From contig NZ_CP016162.1 of assembly GCF_001941865.1 (NCBI RefSeq), positions 310,001 through 374,000 of the forward strand: a DNA stretch of 64,000 nt, read 5' to 3'. Below are positions 46,650 to 58,559 of this stretch, piece by piece (within the stretch, counting starts at the first letter, position 1; every line of letters begins with the position of its first letter). This DNA comes from Pseudomonas alcaliphila JAB1. GTDB taxonomy: Bacteria; Pseudomonadota; Gammaproteobacteria; Pseudomonadales; Pseudomonadaceae. Position numbers and translations under genes: made by a program. Below the pieces are notes generated by a model that was not told the origin of the DNA, ran no database searches, and saw only the letters and a list, made by a program, of their open reading frames with translations.

Positions 46650-48014
46650 TTATTTCACCAACGCCTTCCAGGCCTTGAGGCTGCTCACGATCTGCGTCTG
46701 AGTCGCACGCAGTTGGCGCTGCTCGTCGTCCAGTTCCTGCTGCGCCAGTTCGTACAGCTTGTTCAGCTCGCCATACAGGCGGTCGACCTCGGGCACTTCC
46801 AGCACCCCACGGGCCAGGCGCAGCCAGACCAGCAGGCGTTCCAGACGCGGCATCTGCTCGGCCAGGTCTTCCGGTTGCTGCTGGTAGCGGCGCAGTTGCA
46901 GGGCCGTGCCTTCTTCGTTCAGCAGGGTCGGCAGCCAGTTGCCCAGGGCTGCGTTACCCTGGCGGTTGCCACGGTTGTTGCGCTCTACCGTCCAGCTGCG
47001 CTGCAGTAGCCAGTGCGACAGCCTCAGTGACAGCAGGCCCCAGCGGCAGCCATCCAGTTCTGCGGCGAATAACGCCGGTGCATTACGCCGCATGCTGTCG
47101 TCGTCCTGGCCAGCTGACAGGCGCGGGCGCCAGTCGTCGAGCAGGGCATCGAGTGCTTCGCGCAATTCCCGCGAGCTGGCGCGTGGCGCGGCCTGACCGA
47201 GGCTGGCGAGCAGGGCGCGCAGATCGATCAATTGCTCCAGCCATTGCTGCAACAGGCTCCAATGGCCGTTCCAGCGATACTGCTCGGCCAAACGCTGGCT
47301 GGCGCCGAGCAGATGCCAGGCGAGTGCGGCGAAGGCGTCGTCCAGGCTCATCTCAGCATGCAATGTCGGCGCCGGCAGGCTCAGACTGTAACTGCCGGCA
47401 TCGAACAGGCGATAGCCGCGCTCAGCCTTGCTGATGTCGCAAGGCATCAGCGGCAGTTCGGCGGCCAGCTCGCAGGCCAGCTCCAGCAGGGCTGCGGATT
47501 CGCCCTGGCGCAGTTCAAGCTCCAGCTCGCAAATTTCTTCTTCGCCCTCGCCGGCGATCACCTTGCCCAGGTCCAGCGCGGCCTCGATGACTACCTTGGC
47601 CTTGCCGCGGCCCCAGGCGATCTCGGCTTTTTCGCGAACGAAGTCGGTGGTGAACAGAGGCTGCAGGGTTTTCTTGTCCAGCTCGGCCAGGCTCGCCGGC
47701 CAGCAACTGTCATCGAGCTTTTTCAGGTCGAGCTTGGCCTTGCTCAGGTACCAGTCCCACTCGTTACGCTCGGACAGGCCGGCGACGCTCTGGCCGCGGC
47801 TCTTCAGGGTCTGAATGAACTGCTCGCCGTCACGGCGTAGGCGCAGGGCGACCTTGGCGCTGGCCAGCTCGCGGTCCGGGGTGTCGTAATACTGATTGAA
47901 CAGCTCGCCGCGCTGCCAGCCACTCTTGTTGCGCTTCTTCAGCAGCGGGTGTTCGCGCAGGGCTGCCAGGGTGGCGCGGCTTGCGCGCAGTTTGATTTCG
48001 GTTTCTTTGACCAT
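46650..48014 (-). CDS. CYTH-CHAD inorganic triphosphatase
   Basis: A 454-aa protein similar to E. coli YgiF. The N-terminal CYTH tunnel domain (to about residue 200) has the ExExK motif ETEIK at residues 4-8, basic residues in KVALRLRRDG, and the acidic EEICELELELRQGE strand. Such domains hydrolyse inorganic triphosphate. The C-terminal CHAD domain is helical with conserved basic residues (RGYRLFDAGS then the QRLAEQYRWNGHW region), which in other proteins binds polyphosphate. It lies divergently next to the DUF47-Pit phosphate-uptake pair, as at PA5209-PA5207. Confidence 0.9.
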   Translation of the reverse strand: MVKETEIKLRASRATLAALREHPLLKKRNKSGWQRGELFNQYYDTPDRELASAKVALRLRRDGEQFIQTLKSRGQSVAGLSERNEWDWYLSKAKLDLKKLDDSCWPASLAELDKKTLQPLFTTDFVREKAEIAWGRGKAKVVIEAALDLGKVIAGEGEEEICELELELRQGESAALLELACELAAELPLMPCDISKAERGYRLFDAGSYSLSLPAPTLHAEMSLDDAFAALAWHLLGASQRLAEQYRWNGHWSLLQQWLEQLIDLRALLASLGQAAPRASSRELREALDALLDDWRPRLSAGQDDDSMRRNAPALFAAELDGCRWGLLSLRLSHWLLQRSWTVERNNRGNRQGNAALGNWLPTLLNEEGTALQLRRYQQQPEDLAEQMPRLERLLVWLRLARGVLEVPEVDRLYGELNKLYELAQQELDDEQRQLRATQTQIVSSLKAWKALVK

Positions 48015-48127
48015 GGTGGAGAGCTATGACGCCTTTTATGAAAATGTGACAGACCGATGACGCGCGCTGGCGAATGACGAAGCCGGTCCCTATACTTGCG
48101 GCCTTCTCAAAACGGGGGGCTTACCCT

Positions 48128-48805
48128 ATGCCTATCAATCCCTTTGTCAGCCTGTTCGGTCGTTCACCCATCGGCCCCATGCAACAGCATATCGCCAAGG
48201 CCCACGAGTGCGCGGCGAACCTGGTGCCCTTCTTCGAGGCCATAATGGCCGAGGATTGGGCCAAGGTAGAACAGGTGCAACAGGAGATGTCCCGGCTGGA
48301 GCACGAGGCCGACAAGCTGAAGAAAAGCGTGCGCCTGCACTTGCCCAAGAGCCTGTTCCTGCCGGTACCGCGTTCGGACCTGCTTGAGCTGCTCAGTGTA
48401 CAGGACAAAGTCGCCAACCGTGCCAAGGACATCGCTGGCCTGATGCTCGGCCGGCAGATGGTGATTCCACAACCGCTGCAGCCGCTGGTACGCATCTACG
48501 TGCAGCGCAGCGTGGACGCCAGCGCTCAGGCGCTGAAGGCAATGAACGAATTGGACGAACTGCTCGAGACCGGTTTCGCCGGTCGCGAAGCTGTGCTGGT
48601 GGAAAACCTGATCGAGGAGCTCGGTTCGATCGAAAACGATACCGATCGCCTGCAGATCGAGGTGCGCCGCAACCTGTTCAAGCTGGAGAAGGACCTTCCT
48701 CCGGTCGATGTGATGTTCCTCTATCAGATCATCGACTGGATCGGCGATGTCGCCGACCGTGCCCAACGAGTGGGCAACCGACTGGAACAACTGCTGGCGC
48801 GCTAA
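48128..48805 (+). CDS. DUF47/PhoU-like accessory protein of Pit (TIGR00153)
   Basis: A 225-aa all-helical cytoplasmic protein related to PhoU. It starts MPINPFVSLFGRSPIGPMQQ, with the family segments RLEHEADKLKKSVRLHLPKS and DWIGDVADRAQRVGNRLEQL. Genes of this family precede Pit transporters in many bacteria and are needed for or control phosphate uptake. The start at 48128 gives the conserved N-terminus. The gap to pit is 38 bases. Confidence 0.9.
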   Translation: MPINPFVSLFGRSPIGPMQQHIAKAHECAANLVPFFEAIMAEDWAKVEQVQQEMSRLEHEADKLKKSVRLHLPKSLFLPVPRSDLLELLSVQDKVANRAKDIAGLMLGRQMVIPQPLQPLVRIYVQRSVDASAQALKAMNELDELLETGFAGREAVLVENLIEELGSIENDTDRLQIEVRRNLFKLEKDLPPVDVMFLYQIIDWIGDVADRAQRVGNRLEQLLAR

Positions 48806-48843
48806 GCGCCAGTGTCCTTTCTGGGATCTACGGATAACTCATT

Positions 48844-50115
48844 ATGTCTCTGATTGCGGACTACGGGCTGCTTCTGCTCGTGCTTGCCTGCCTTTTTGGT
48901 TTTTTCATGGCCTGGGGCGTCGGCGCCAATGACGTCGCCAACGCCATGGGTACTTCGGTTGGCTCACGCGCGCTGACCATCAAGCAGGCGATCATCATCG
49001 CCATGGTCTTCGAATTCGCCGGTGCCTATCTGGCTGGCGGCGAGGTGACCGAAACGATCAAGAACGGCATCGTCGATGCCAACATGATCAGCCCCAACCT
49101 CATGGTGCTGGGCATGATGTCGGCGTTGCTGGCGGCGGGTACCTGGCTGCTGGTGGCTTCGACGCGTGGCTGGCCGGTATCGACCACACACACCATCGTC
49201 GGTGCCGTGATTGGCTTCGCTGCTGTCGGCGTGTCGATGGATGCGGTGCACTGGAGTGGCGTTGGTCCCATCGTCGCCAGTTGGGTGGTCACGCCAATGC
49301 TGGCCGGGATCATCTCCTTCTGTCTGTTCGTCAGCGTGCAGAAGCTGATCATCGACACCGATAATCCCTTCCTGAACGCCAAGCGCTACGTGCCGCTGTA
49401 CATGTTCATCACCGGGTTCGTGATCTCGCTGATGACCATGACCAAGGGCCTCAAACACGTCGGTCTGAACCTCTCCAGCACCGAGGGCTTCATGCTTTCG
49501 ATCGGTATCGGTGTGCTGGTCATGCTGATCGGTGTCGTCCTGCTCAGCCGCATCCATGTCGATGTCGAGGCCGACAAGGCCTTCCATTTCTCCAGTGTGG
49601 AGAAAGTGTTCGCGGTGCTGATGATCTTCACCGCCTGCGCCATGGCCTTCGCCCACGGCTCTAACGACGTGGCTAACGCTGTCGGCCCGCTGGCTGCCAT
49701 CGTCGGCGTGATCCAGAGCGGCGGTGAGTTGGCCGCAGGCGAGAAGTCGGTTGTGCCGGGCTGGATCCTGTTGCTCGGTGCGCTGGGTATCGTGGTCGGT
49801 CTGGCCACCTACGGTTACAAGGTAATCGCCACCATCGGTAAGGAAATCACCGAGCTGACGCCAAGCCGTGGTTTTGCTGCGGAGCTGGCTGCCGCCACCA
49901 CCGTGGTCAGTGCCTCCGGTCTGGGTCTGCCGATTTCCACCACCCACACGTTGGTCGGCGCTATTCTCGGCGTTGGTCTGGCGCGCGGTATCGGTGCGCT
50001 GAACCTGGGCATGATCGGCAAGATCTTCCTGTCCTGGATCATCACCCTGCCGGCAGGTGCGATCCTGTCGATCATCTTCTTCTTCATTCTGCGCGCGCTG
50101 TTCGGCGGGGTCTGA
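48844..50115 (+). CDS. pit: Low-affinity inorganic phosphate transporter (Pit family)
   Basis: A 423-aa inner-membrane symporter of metal-phosphate with about ten hydrophobic segments. The two family repeats are GVGANDVANAMGTSVGSRAL near residue 25 and FAHGSNDVANAVGPLAAIVG near 270; the serine/threonine-rich halves WPVSTTHTIVGAVIG and LPISTTHTLVGAILG are also duplicated. It is in an operon with the DUF47 gene, as in PAO1. Confidence 0.95.
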   Translation: MSLIADYGLLLLVLACLFGFFMAWGVGANDVANAMGTSVGSRALTIKQAIIIAMVFEFAGAYLAGGEVTETIKNGIVDANMISPNLMVLGMMSALLAAGTWLLVASTRGWPVSTTHTIVGAVIGFAAVGVSMDAVHWSGVGPIVASWVVTPMLAGIISFCLFVSVQKLIIDTDNPFLNAKRYVPLYMFITGFVISLMTMTKGLKHVGLNLSSTEGFMLSIGIGVLVMLIGVVLLSRIHVDVEADKAFHFSSVEKVFAVLMIFTACAMAFAHGSNDVANAVGPLAAIVGVIQSGGELAAGEKSVVPGWILLLGALGIVVGLATYGYKVIATIGKEITELTPSRGFAAELAAATTVVSASGLGLPISTTHTLVGAILGVGLARGIGALNLGMIGKIFLSWIITLPAGAILSIIFFFILRALFGGV

Positions 50116-50183
50116 TTCCGCCCTGACGGTTTCCCCTGAGGTTGGATGCTCCTATTATGGAGCTCCGACCCAGGAGAGCACCG

Positions 50184-51350
50184 ATGCCCTTGCCGTCCTT
50201 TCGAGAGCAGTTCGCCGCGCTGATCGCAGCGCCTTCGGTGAGTTGTACCCAGCCCAATTGGGATCAGAGCAACGCGCCCGTTATCGAGCTGCTCGCCGCC
50301 TGGCTGGGTGACCTGGGTTTTACCTGCGAAACCCAGCAGATCGCTCCGGGCAAATTCAACCTGCTCGCCAGCTATGGCTCCGGTCCCGGCGGTCTGGTGC
50401 TGGCCGGGCACAGCGATACCGTGCCCTTCGATGCCGCGCTGTGGCAGACCGATCCACTCAAGCTGACCGAGGTCGGCGACCGCTGGGTGGGCCTCGGCAG
50501 TTGCGATATGAAGGGCTTCTTCGCCCTGGCCATCGAAGCCGTGCGGCCGCTGCTCGATCAGCCTTTCCAGCAGCCGCTGCTGATCCTTGCCACCTGCGAT
50601 GAAGAAAGCTCCATGGCTGGCGCCCGCGCCCTGGCCGATGCTGGTCGGCCTCTTGGTCGCGCAGCGGTGATCGGCGAGCCCACCGGCCTCAAGCCGATTC
50701 GCCTGCACAAGGGCGTGATGATGGAACGCATCGACATCCTTGGGCAGAGCGGCCATTCCTCCGATCCAGCGCTTGGCCGCAGTGCATTGGAGGCCATGCA
50801 GGACGTGATGGGCGAGTTGCGCGGCCTGCGCGCGCAGTGGCAGCGCGAGTTCAACAACCCGCAGTTCGGCGTGCCGCAACCGACGTTGAACCTTGGCTGC
50901 ATCCATGGCGGCGATAATCCCAACCGCATCTGTGGCCAGTGCGCGCTGGAGTTCGACCTGCGCCCGTTGCCGGGCATGGACCCGGAGCAGCTGCGTGAGG
51001 CGATTCGCGGCAAGTTGCAGCCGTTGGCGCTCAAGCACCAGGTGCGCATCGACTACGGCCCGCTGTTCCCGGCCGTGCCGCCCTTCGAGCAATCTGCCGA
51101 TGCCGAGCTGGTGCGCCTGGCCGAGCGTCTGACCGGGCACAGCGCGCAAGCGGTGGCATTTGGCACCGAGGCGCCTTATCTTCAGCAACTTGGCTGCGAG
51201 ACCCTGGTGCTCGGCCCCGGCGATATCGACTGCGCCCACCAGCCCGGGGAACACCTGGAGCTGGCGCGCATCGAACCCACTGTGGCGCTGCTGCGCCAGT
51301 TGATCCAACACTATTGCCTGACGCGGAGTGAAGACGTGCAACGACGATGA
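50184..51350 (+). CDS. argE: Acetylornithine deacetylase
   Basis: A 388-aa M20 metallopeptidase-family enzyme releasing ornithine from N-acetylornithine. The metal-site motif LVLAGHSDTVPFD (His, Asp), GLGSCDMKGFFAL (Asp), the general base in LATCDEESSMAGARAL, and the C-terminal FGTEAPYLQQLG region are in place. The ATG at 50184 has CAGGAGAG in front. It lies upstream of argA. Pseudomonads mainly recycle acetyl groups with ArgJ, so this linear-route enzyme may be auxiliary. Confidence 0.93.
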   Translation: MPLPSFREQFAALIAAPSVSCTQPNWDQSNAPVIELLAAWLGDLGFTCETQQIAPGKFNLLASYGSGPGGLVLAGHSDTVPFDAALWQTDPLKLTEVGDRWVGLGSCDMKGFFALAIEAVRPLLDQPFQQPLLILATCDEESSMAGARALADAGRPLGRAAVIGEPTGLKPIRLHKGVMMERIDILGQSGHSSDPALGRSALEAMQDVMGELRGLRAQWQREFNNPQFGVPQPTLNLGCIHGGDNPNRICGQCALEFDLRPLPGMDPEQLREAIRGKLQPLALKHQVRIDYGPLFPAVPPFEQSADAELVRLAERLTGHSAQAVAFGTEAPYLQQLGCETLVLGPGDIDCAHQPGEHLELARIEPTVALLRQLIQHYCLTRSEDVQRR

Positions 51351-51380
51351 GAGCCAGCCCCGAGCCCGCCCTATCGCTCA

Positions 51381-51403
51381 TGGCGGGTTGTACCCGCCCT
51401 ACG
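51381..51403. repeat. Single REP unit between argE and argA
   Basis: GGCGGGTTGTACCCGCCCTA, right-hand half of the GTAGGGCGGG pair. The left half (AGCCCGCCCTATCGCTCA) is decayed. Confidence 0.65.
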
Positions 51404-51425
51404 TCTGGACGCTACGGATCTCTAC

Positions 51426-52724
51426 ATGCACGACTACGTCACCTGGTTACGCCACGCTTCGCCCTACATCAACGCCCACCGCGACTGCACCTTCGTGGTC
51501 ATGCTGCCGGGCGAAGGTGTTGCCCATCCGAACTTCGCCAACATCGTTCACGATCTGGTGCTGTTGCACAGCCTCGGCGTGCGCCTGGTGCTGGTGCACG
51601 GCTCGCGTCCGCAGATCGAGGCGCGCCTGGCTGCTCGTGGCCTGATCCCGCATTACCATCGTGACCTGCGCATTACCGACGCACCGACCCTGGAATGCGT
51701 GATCGACGCCGTCGGCCAGTTGCGCATCGCCATCGAAGCGCGCCTGTCGATGGATATGGCTGCTTCGCCGATGCAGGGCTCGCGCCTGCGCCTGACCAGC
51801 GGCAACTTCGTCACCGCGCGGCCGATCGGCGTGCTCGACGGCGTCGACTATCACCACACCGGCGAAGTGCGGCGTATCGACCGCAAGGGCATCAACCGCC
51901 AGCTCGACGAGCGCAGCATCGTGCTGCTGTCGCCGCTCGGCTATTCGCCCACCGGGGAGATCTTCAACCTGGCTTGTGAGGACGTCGCTACCCGCGCGGC
52001 CATCGACCTGGGTGCGGACAAGCTATTGCTGTTCGGCGCCGAAGACGGTCTGCTCGACGAGCAGGGCAGGTTGGTGCGTGAGCTGCGCCCGCAGCAGGTG
52101 CCGGCGCATCTGACGCGCCTGGGCAGCAACTACCAGGGTGAATTGCTCGATGCCGCGGCCGAGGCCTGCCGTGGCGGCGTCAAACGCAGTCACATCGTCA
52201 GCTACGCCACCGATGGCGCGCTGCTCAGCGAGCTGTTCACCCGCACCGGCAACGGCACGCTGGTGGCGCAGGAGCAGTTCGAATCCCTGCGTGAGGCGAC
52301 CATCGAAGATGTCGGCGGCCTGATCGAGCTGATCAGCCCGCTGGAAGAGCAGGGCATTCTGGTGCGTCGTTCGCGCGAGGTACTCGAGCGCGAGATCGAG
52401 CAGTTCAGCATCGTCGAGCGCGAGGGGCTGATCATCGCCTGCGCGGCGCTGTATCCCATCGCCGATTCCGACTGCGGCGAACTGGCCTGCCTGGCGGTCA
52501 ATCCCGACTACCGTCACGGCGGTCGTGGTGACGAATTGCTCAAGCGCATCGAGGCCAGGGCGCGGGCGCAGGGGATCAAGACCCTGTTCGTGCTCACCAC
52601 CCGCACCGCCCACTGGTTCCGCGAACGCGGCTTCGAGCCGAGCAGCGTCGAGCGCATGCCCACCGCGCGGGCCTCGCTGTACAACTACCAGCGCAATTCC
52701 AAGGTATTCGAGAAGACGTTGTAA
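51426..52724 (+). CDS. argA: N-acetylglutamate synthase
   Basis: A 432-aa enzyme for the first step of arginine synthesis. An amino-acid-kinase-like domain (VVMLPGEGVAHPNFANIVHD, then LVLVHGSRPQIEARLA) holds the arginine feedback site. The C-terminal GNAT acetyltransferase domain (about residues 290-432) has ELACLAVNPDYRHGGRGDEL for acetyl-CoA binding and ends YNYQRNSKVFEKTL. The length is normal for the classical proteobacterial form. Confidence 0.97.
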   Translation: MHDYVTWLRHASPYINAHRDCTFVVMLPGEGVAHPNFANIVHDLVLLHSLGVRLVLVHGSRPQIEARLAARGLIPHYHRDLRITDAPTLECVIDAVGQLRIAIEARLSMDMAASPMQGSRLRLTSGNFVTARPIGVLDGVDYHHTGEVRRIDRKGINRQLDERSIVLLSPLGYSPTGEIFNLACEDVATRAAIDLGADKLLLFGAEDGLLDEQGRLVRELRPQQVPAHLTRLGSNYQGELLDAAAEACRGGVKRSHIVSYATDGALLSELFTRTGNGTLVAQEQFESLREATIEDVGGLIELISPLEEQGILVRRSREVLEREIEQFSIVEREGLIIACAALYPIADSDCGELACLAVNPDYRHGGRGDELLKRIEARARAQGIKTLFVLTTRTAHWFRERGFEPSSVERMPTARASLYNYQRNSKVFEKTL

Positions 52725-52750
52725 GTGAGGGGTATGAATCGCAGCGAACT

Positions 52751-52797
52751 GTAGGAGCGGATTTATCCGCGAGCGTCGCGGCTGAAGCCGCTCCTAC
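52751..52797. repeat. REP pair, GTAGGAGCGG type
   Basis: GTAGGAGCGGATTTATCCGC is mirrored by GCGGCTGAAGCCGCTCCTAC, between the convergent argA and RMF-like genes. Confidence 0.85.
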
Positions 52798-52824
52798 GGA
52801 GCGGATGCTAACCGCTATTGCTCG

Positions 52825-53016
52825 TCAGGCGCTGTGCTGCTGCAGGCGCATCTGCTCGAAGCCGTCGTCCCAGCCGGCCTCCCAGGCCGCAGCGGGGATT
52901 TCGTCAGGGTAGGGCTGGCGGGTCCTGGGTTGGTCAGTAAGGCCGGCCATATAACCTTGCTGGTAGGCCTTGGTCAGGCTTTCCAGGTTCCATTGCGGCG
53001 TGGCGTCATCGGCCAT
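52825..53016 (-). CDS. RMF-like small protein, 63 aa
   Basis: A 63-aa protein (MADDATPQWNLESLTKAYQQ, then GYMAGLTDQP and PYPDEIPAAAWEAGWDDGFE). The pattern A-x-Q-x-GY-xAG ... PY ... W-xx-GW matches ribosome modulation factor, which dimerises 70S ribosomes in stationary phase. It is acidic here, unlike basic RMF, so ribosome binding in the same way is doubtful; the Rmf/CrpP superfamily is the safe assignment. It lies downstream of gshA on the same strand with a 125-base gap. Confidence 0.72.
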   Translation of the reverse strand: MADDATPQWNLESLTKAYQQGYMAGLTDQPRTRQPYPDEIPAAAWEAGWDDGFEQMRLQQHSA

Positions 53017-53141
53017 GGGCGCTGCTCGTCTATCGTCCTTTACCCGGCAATGCTAGCTGGCCGGGCGGCCAGGGGAGTGGCCGCCCATCCTGGCTTTTGC
53101 TCCGCTGGTTGGCTTTGTGACGCAGTCGACGGTTCTTCGCC

Positions 53142-54722
53142 TTACACGGCCAAAGCCAGAATGCTCGCCTGGTAGGCCGCGACGAAAGCATCGAAATCAC
53201 CCTTGGGCTGCGCTTCAAGCTCTGCCTGCGTGGCCAGCGAGTCGTGGGCGGCCTGTTCGAAGGCTTGCTGCTGCTGCGCGCTAAGCGGTTGCCCGCGGAA
53301 GTATTCGGCGTGGCGCAGGCTCTGCTGCAGAGCGAACTCGGTGAAGCTCTTGCCCTGACGCAGAATCGCCAGCACCTGGGCCGATGGCGTCATTTCCACA
53401 TCCGCGACCTTGGCTTGCTGCTGCGCCAACGCCTCGATATGCACGCTGCTGCCCTGGCTGCGATCGAGCAGTTCGGCCAGCGGCAGGATGCGTTCGAGCA
53501 GTTCGCTGGCCCAGACCTTGAGTTCCACCTGCTGTTTGCCTCTGTGCAGGTGCAGGCCGGGACGACGACCTTCCTTGACCACCTTGAGGAAGTTGCTGGT
53601 GCAGCTGCTGCACTCGCCGTTTTCCAGCAGCGGGCTGTCTTCCAGTGCGCAGAACAGCAGGAAGGCATCGATGAAGCGCGCCTGCGCCACATCGATGCCC
53701 AGCGGCAGGAAGGGGTTGATGTCCAGGCAGCGCACTTCCACGTACTGCACGCCACGGCTCATCAGCGCCTGGATCGGGCGCTCGCCGCTGTAGGTGACGC
53801 GTTTCGGGCGGATGCTCGAGTAGTACTCGTTCTCGATCTGCAGGATGTTGGTGTTCAGCTGCAGCCACTCGTCGCCGCGCTTGATGCCGGCCTCGACATA
53901 GGCCGGGTAGGGCGTGCCGACCGCCAGGCGCAGGCTGTCGGTGTAGCTGGCCAGGTCGTTGTAGCAGGGAGTCAGTCCGGACTGCGCGCTGCTCTGGTAG
54001 CCCAGGTCGCTCATGCGCAGGCTGGTGGCGTAGGGCAGGTACAGGGTGCTGGCATCCAGTTCCTGAAGGTGGTGCGGACGGCCACGCATGAAGCCCTTGT
54101 CCAGCGCCGGCGAGGCACCGAACAGGTACATCAGCAGCCAGCTGTAGCGACGGAAGTTGCGGATTAATGCGATATAGCGCGCCGACTGATAGTCACGCGC
54201 ACTCTGCTCGCTGCCTTCGCTCTGCTGTTGCAGCTGCCATAGCCCCTCGGGCAGGGAGAAGTTGTAATGGATGCCGGCGATGCACTGCATGGTCTTGCCG
54301 TAACGCAGCGCCAGGCCTTTGCGATACACGTACTTGAGGCGGCCAATGTTGGAGCTGCCGTAGCGGGCGATGGGAATGGTCTCTTCGTCCGGCAGGGCAC
54401 AGGGCATTGACGGGCTCCACAGCAGTTCGCCATCGAGCTTGTCGTAGGCGAAGCGGTGGATGCTGTCCAGTTCGGCGAGGGTGGCGGCTGGATCATTGGC
54501 GGTGCCGGTGATGAACTCCAGCAGCGACTCGGAATAGTCGGTGGTGATCTGCGCATGGGTCAGTGCCGAGCCCAGCGCCTGCGGGTGCGGGGTCAGGGCC
54601 AGCTGGCCGTCGCGATCGACGCGCAGGCATTCGCGCTCGATGCCGTGCAGACACTCACCCAGCAGGGACAGGTTGGCCGGCTCGCGGAGCTGAGCCAGGC
54701 GGCGGGAGAGAAGATCGCTCAA
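53142..54722 (-). CDS. gshA: Glutamate-cysteine ligase
   Basis: A 526-aa enzyme for the first step of glutathione synthesis. Motifs are present: [52 protein letters not shown], and [20 protein letters not shown] followed by [18 protein letters not shown]. The start is taken as TTG at 54722 ([16 protein letters not shown]) with AGGA upstream, in line with the P. aeruginosa protein; a longer frame would add 17 residues containing three cysteines and no family similarity. Confidence 0.95.
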   Translation of the reverse strand: MSDLLSRRLAQLREPANLSLLGECLHGIERECLRVDRDGQLALTPHPQALGSALTHAQITTDYSESLLEFITGTANDPAATLAELDSIHRFAYDKLDGELLWSPSMPCALPDEETIPIARYGSSNIGRLKYVYRKGLALRYGKTMQCIAGIHYNFSLPEGLWQLQQQSEGSEQSARDYQSARYIALIRNFRRYSWLLMYLFGASPALDKGFMRGRPHHLQELDASTLYLPYATSLRMSDLGYQSSAQSGLTPCYNDLASYTDSLRLAVGTPYPAYVEAGIKRGDEWLQLNTNILQIENEYYSSIRPKRVTYSGERPIQALMSRGVQYVEVRCLDINPFLPLGIDVAQARFIDAFLLFCALEDSPLLENGECSSCTSNFLKVVKEGRRPGLHLHRGKQQVELKVWASELLERILPLAELLDRSQGSSVHIEALAQQQAKVADVEMTPSAQVLAILRQGKSFTEFALQQSLRHAEYFRGQPLSAQQQQAFEQAAHDSLATQAELEAQPKGDFDAFVAAYQASILALAV

Positions 54723-54760
54723 GATGCAATTCCTAACTGGGCAGTCGCCACAATATGGGG

Positions 54761-54786
54761 ATCGCCCCTGCACTCTGCAAGGGGCG
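54761..54786 (-). terminator. Hairpin after the thioesterase gene
   Basis: CGCCCC-ttgcagagtgca-GGGGCG on the minus strand, in which TTGCA/TGCA extends the pairing. It lies between the tex-thioesterase operon and gshA and lacks a clear T run, so it may be only a weak terminator. Confidence 0.45.
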
Positions 54787-54824
54787 AACGGTTTGCCAGA
54801 TTAGACCAGACCGAGCGCAGGCGA

Positions 54825-55216
54825 TTACACGCAGGCGAAGGTGCCTTGCGCCTTGGCGACCAGCTTGTCGCCCTGCAGCACTTCGGCTTCCACCACCTGG
54901 GTGCGGCGACCGGCATGCAGCACCTTGGCGTGGCACAGCACGCTGCCTTCGGATACCGGGCGGATGTAGTTGATCTTGCACTCCAGGGTCACGCTGCTCG
55001 GGCCGCCATCGCCCAGGCTGTGGCTGGCCTGACCCATGGCGGTGTCGATCAGCGAGAACAGCGCGCCGCCGTGCAGCTTGCCGTGCAGGTTGCGCAGCTC
55101 GTCGGTGAGGGTCAGGCGCACGCGCGCCTCGCCGCCGCCGACCTGGAGAATCTCCAGGCCGAGCAGGCGGGAAAAGGCGCTGCTGGCGCCTACGTTGTCG
55201 GTGTTGTCGGTCATGT

Positions 55217-55220
<4 letters not shown>
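54825..55220 (-). CDS. PaaI-type hotdog thioesterase
   Basis: A 131-aa acyl-CoA thioesterase. The hotdog active-site region [20 protein letters not shown] (HGG and the catalytic Asp) and [20 protein letters not shown] followed by [20 protein letters not shown] are typical. Its ATG overlaps the tex stop by four bases (ATGA), so it is translated with tex, an order shared with PAO1 (PA5202-PA5201). The acyl substrate is unknown. Confidence 0.9.
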
Positions 55221-57544
<2,324 letters not shown>

Positions 57545-57745
57545 ATAAAAACTACCCACTGAAGCGACAGGGCGGCCGCAAAGATGCTGGCCAGACACGA
57601 AAACGGCGCATTATAAACACCGCATTCGCGAGAGCTGCGAACCGTTGGGGAAAAATCTGCTAACAATGGCTAGAGCGCCCACCCATGCGCCTGAGCGATA
57701 ATGCCGCCACTTGCCGTCCTCAGTACGGCTGTCCAAGGAGACGCC

Positions 57746-58483
57746 ATGACCCAGTCCGCTGCCCCTGTCGCCGAAGGCGAGAAGATCCTCATCGTCGATG
57801 ACGACGCCCGTCTGCGCCGCTTGCTCGAGCGCTTCTTCGATGAGCAGGGCTACCGGGTTCGCGCAGTGGAAAACGTCGAGCAGATGGATCGTCTGCTGGC
57901 ACGCGAACTGTTCAATCTGGTGGTGCTGGACCTGATGTTGCCGGGCGAAGACGGTCTCTCTGCTTGCCGCCGCTTGCGTGAAGCCGGCAACCAGATGCCG
58001 ATTATCATGCTCACCGCCAAGGGCGATGAGTCCAGTCGTATCCAGGGCCTGGAGCTGGGTGCTGACGACTACCTGGCCAAGCCGTTCAACCCGCGTGAGT
58101 TGCTGGCGCGGATCAAGGCGGTGCTGCGTCGTCAGGTGCCGGTGGTGCCGGGAGCACCCGGTACCGAGGACGAGAGCGTCAGCTTCGGCGAGTATGAGTT
58201 GTCGCTGGCCACCCGCGAGCTGAAGAAGGGTGAGCAGGTGCACATGCTCACCACCGGCGAATTCGCCGTGCTCAAGGCGCTGGTGCAGCACGCGCGCGAG
58301 CCGCTGACCCGCGACAAGCTGATGAACCTGGCCCGTGGCCGCGAGTGGGATGCGCTGGAGCGTTCCATCGACGTGCAGATCAGCCGCCTGCGTCGCCTGA
58401 TCGAGCCGGACCCGTCCAAGCCGCGCTATATCCAGACTGTCTGGGGTGTGGGCTACGTGTTCGTGCCCGACGGCAACAAGTGA
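57746..58483 (+). CDS. amgR: AmgR / OmpR-type response regulator
   Basis: A 245-aa regulator with a receiver domain (acidic pocket D18-D20, phospho-acceptor D62 in VVLDLMLPGEDG, conserved Lys in YLAKPFNPREL) and a C-terminal OmpR winged helix (LTTGEFAVLKALVQHAREPL, DVQISRLRRLIE, YIQTVWGVGYVF). In P. aeruginosa AmgRS governs the response to membrane stress from mistranslated proteins and aminoglycosides. CAAGGAG precedes the ATG. A REP pair separates it from its sensor kinase. Confidence 0.94.
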   Translation: MTQSAAPVAEGEKILIVDDDARLRRLLERFFDEQGYRVRAVENVEQMDRLLARELFNLVVLDLMLPGEDGLSACRRLREAGNQMPIIMLTAKGDESSRIQGLELGADDYLAKPFNPRELLARIKAVLRRQVPVVPGAPGTEDESVSFGEYELSLATRELKKGEQVHMLTTGEFAVLKALVQHAREPLTRDKLMNLARGREWDALERSIDVQISRLRRLIEPDPSKPRYIQTVWGVGYVFVPDGNK

Positions 58484-58486
58484 CAT

Positions 58487-58547
58487 GTAGGAGCGGGCGC
58501 TGCTCGCGAAAACGTTGTTTCGATTCGCGAGCTGTGCTCGCTCCTAC
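58487..58547. repeat. REP pair inside the amgRS operon
   Basis: GTAGGAGCGGGCGCTGCTCG and its mirror CGAGCTGTGCTCGCTCCTAC. It starts four bases after the amgR stop and ends 12 bases before the amgS ATG, so it takes the place where the ribosome binding site of amgS would be. Confidence 0.85.
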
Positions 58548-58559
58548 GGTTGTGTATTG

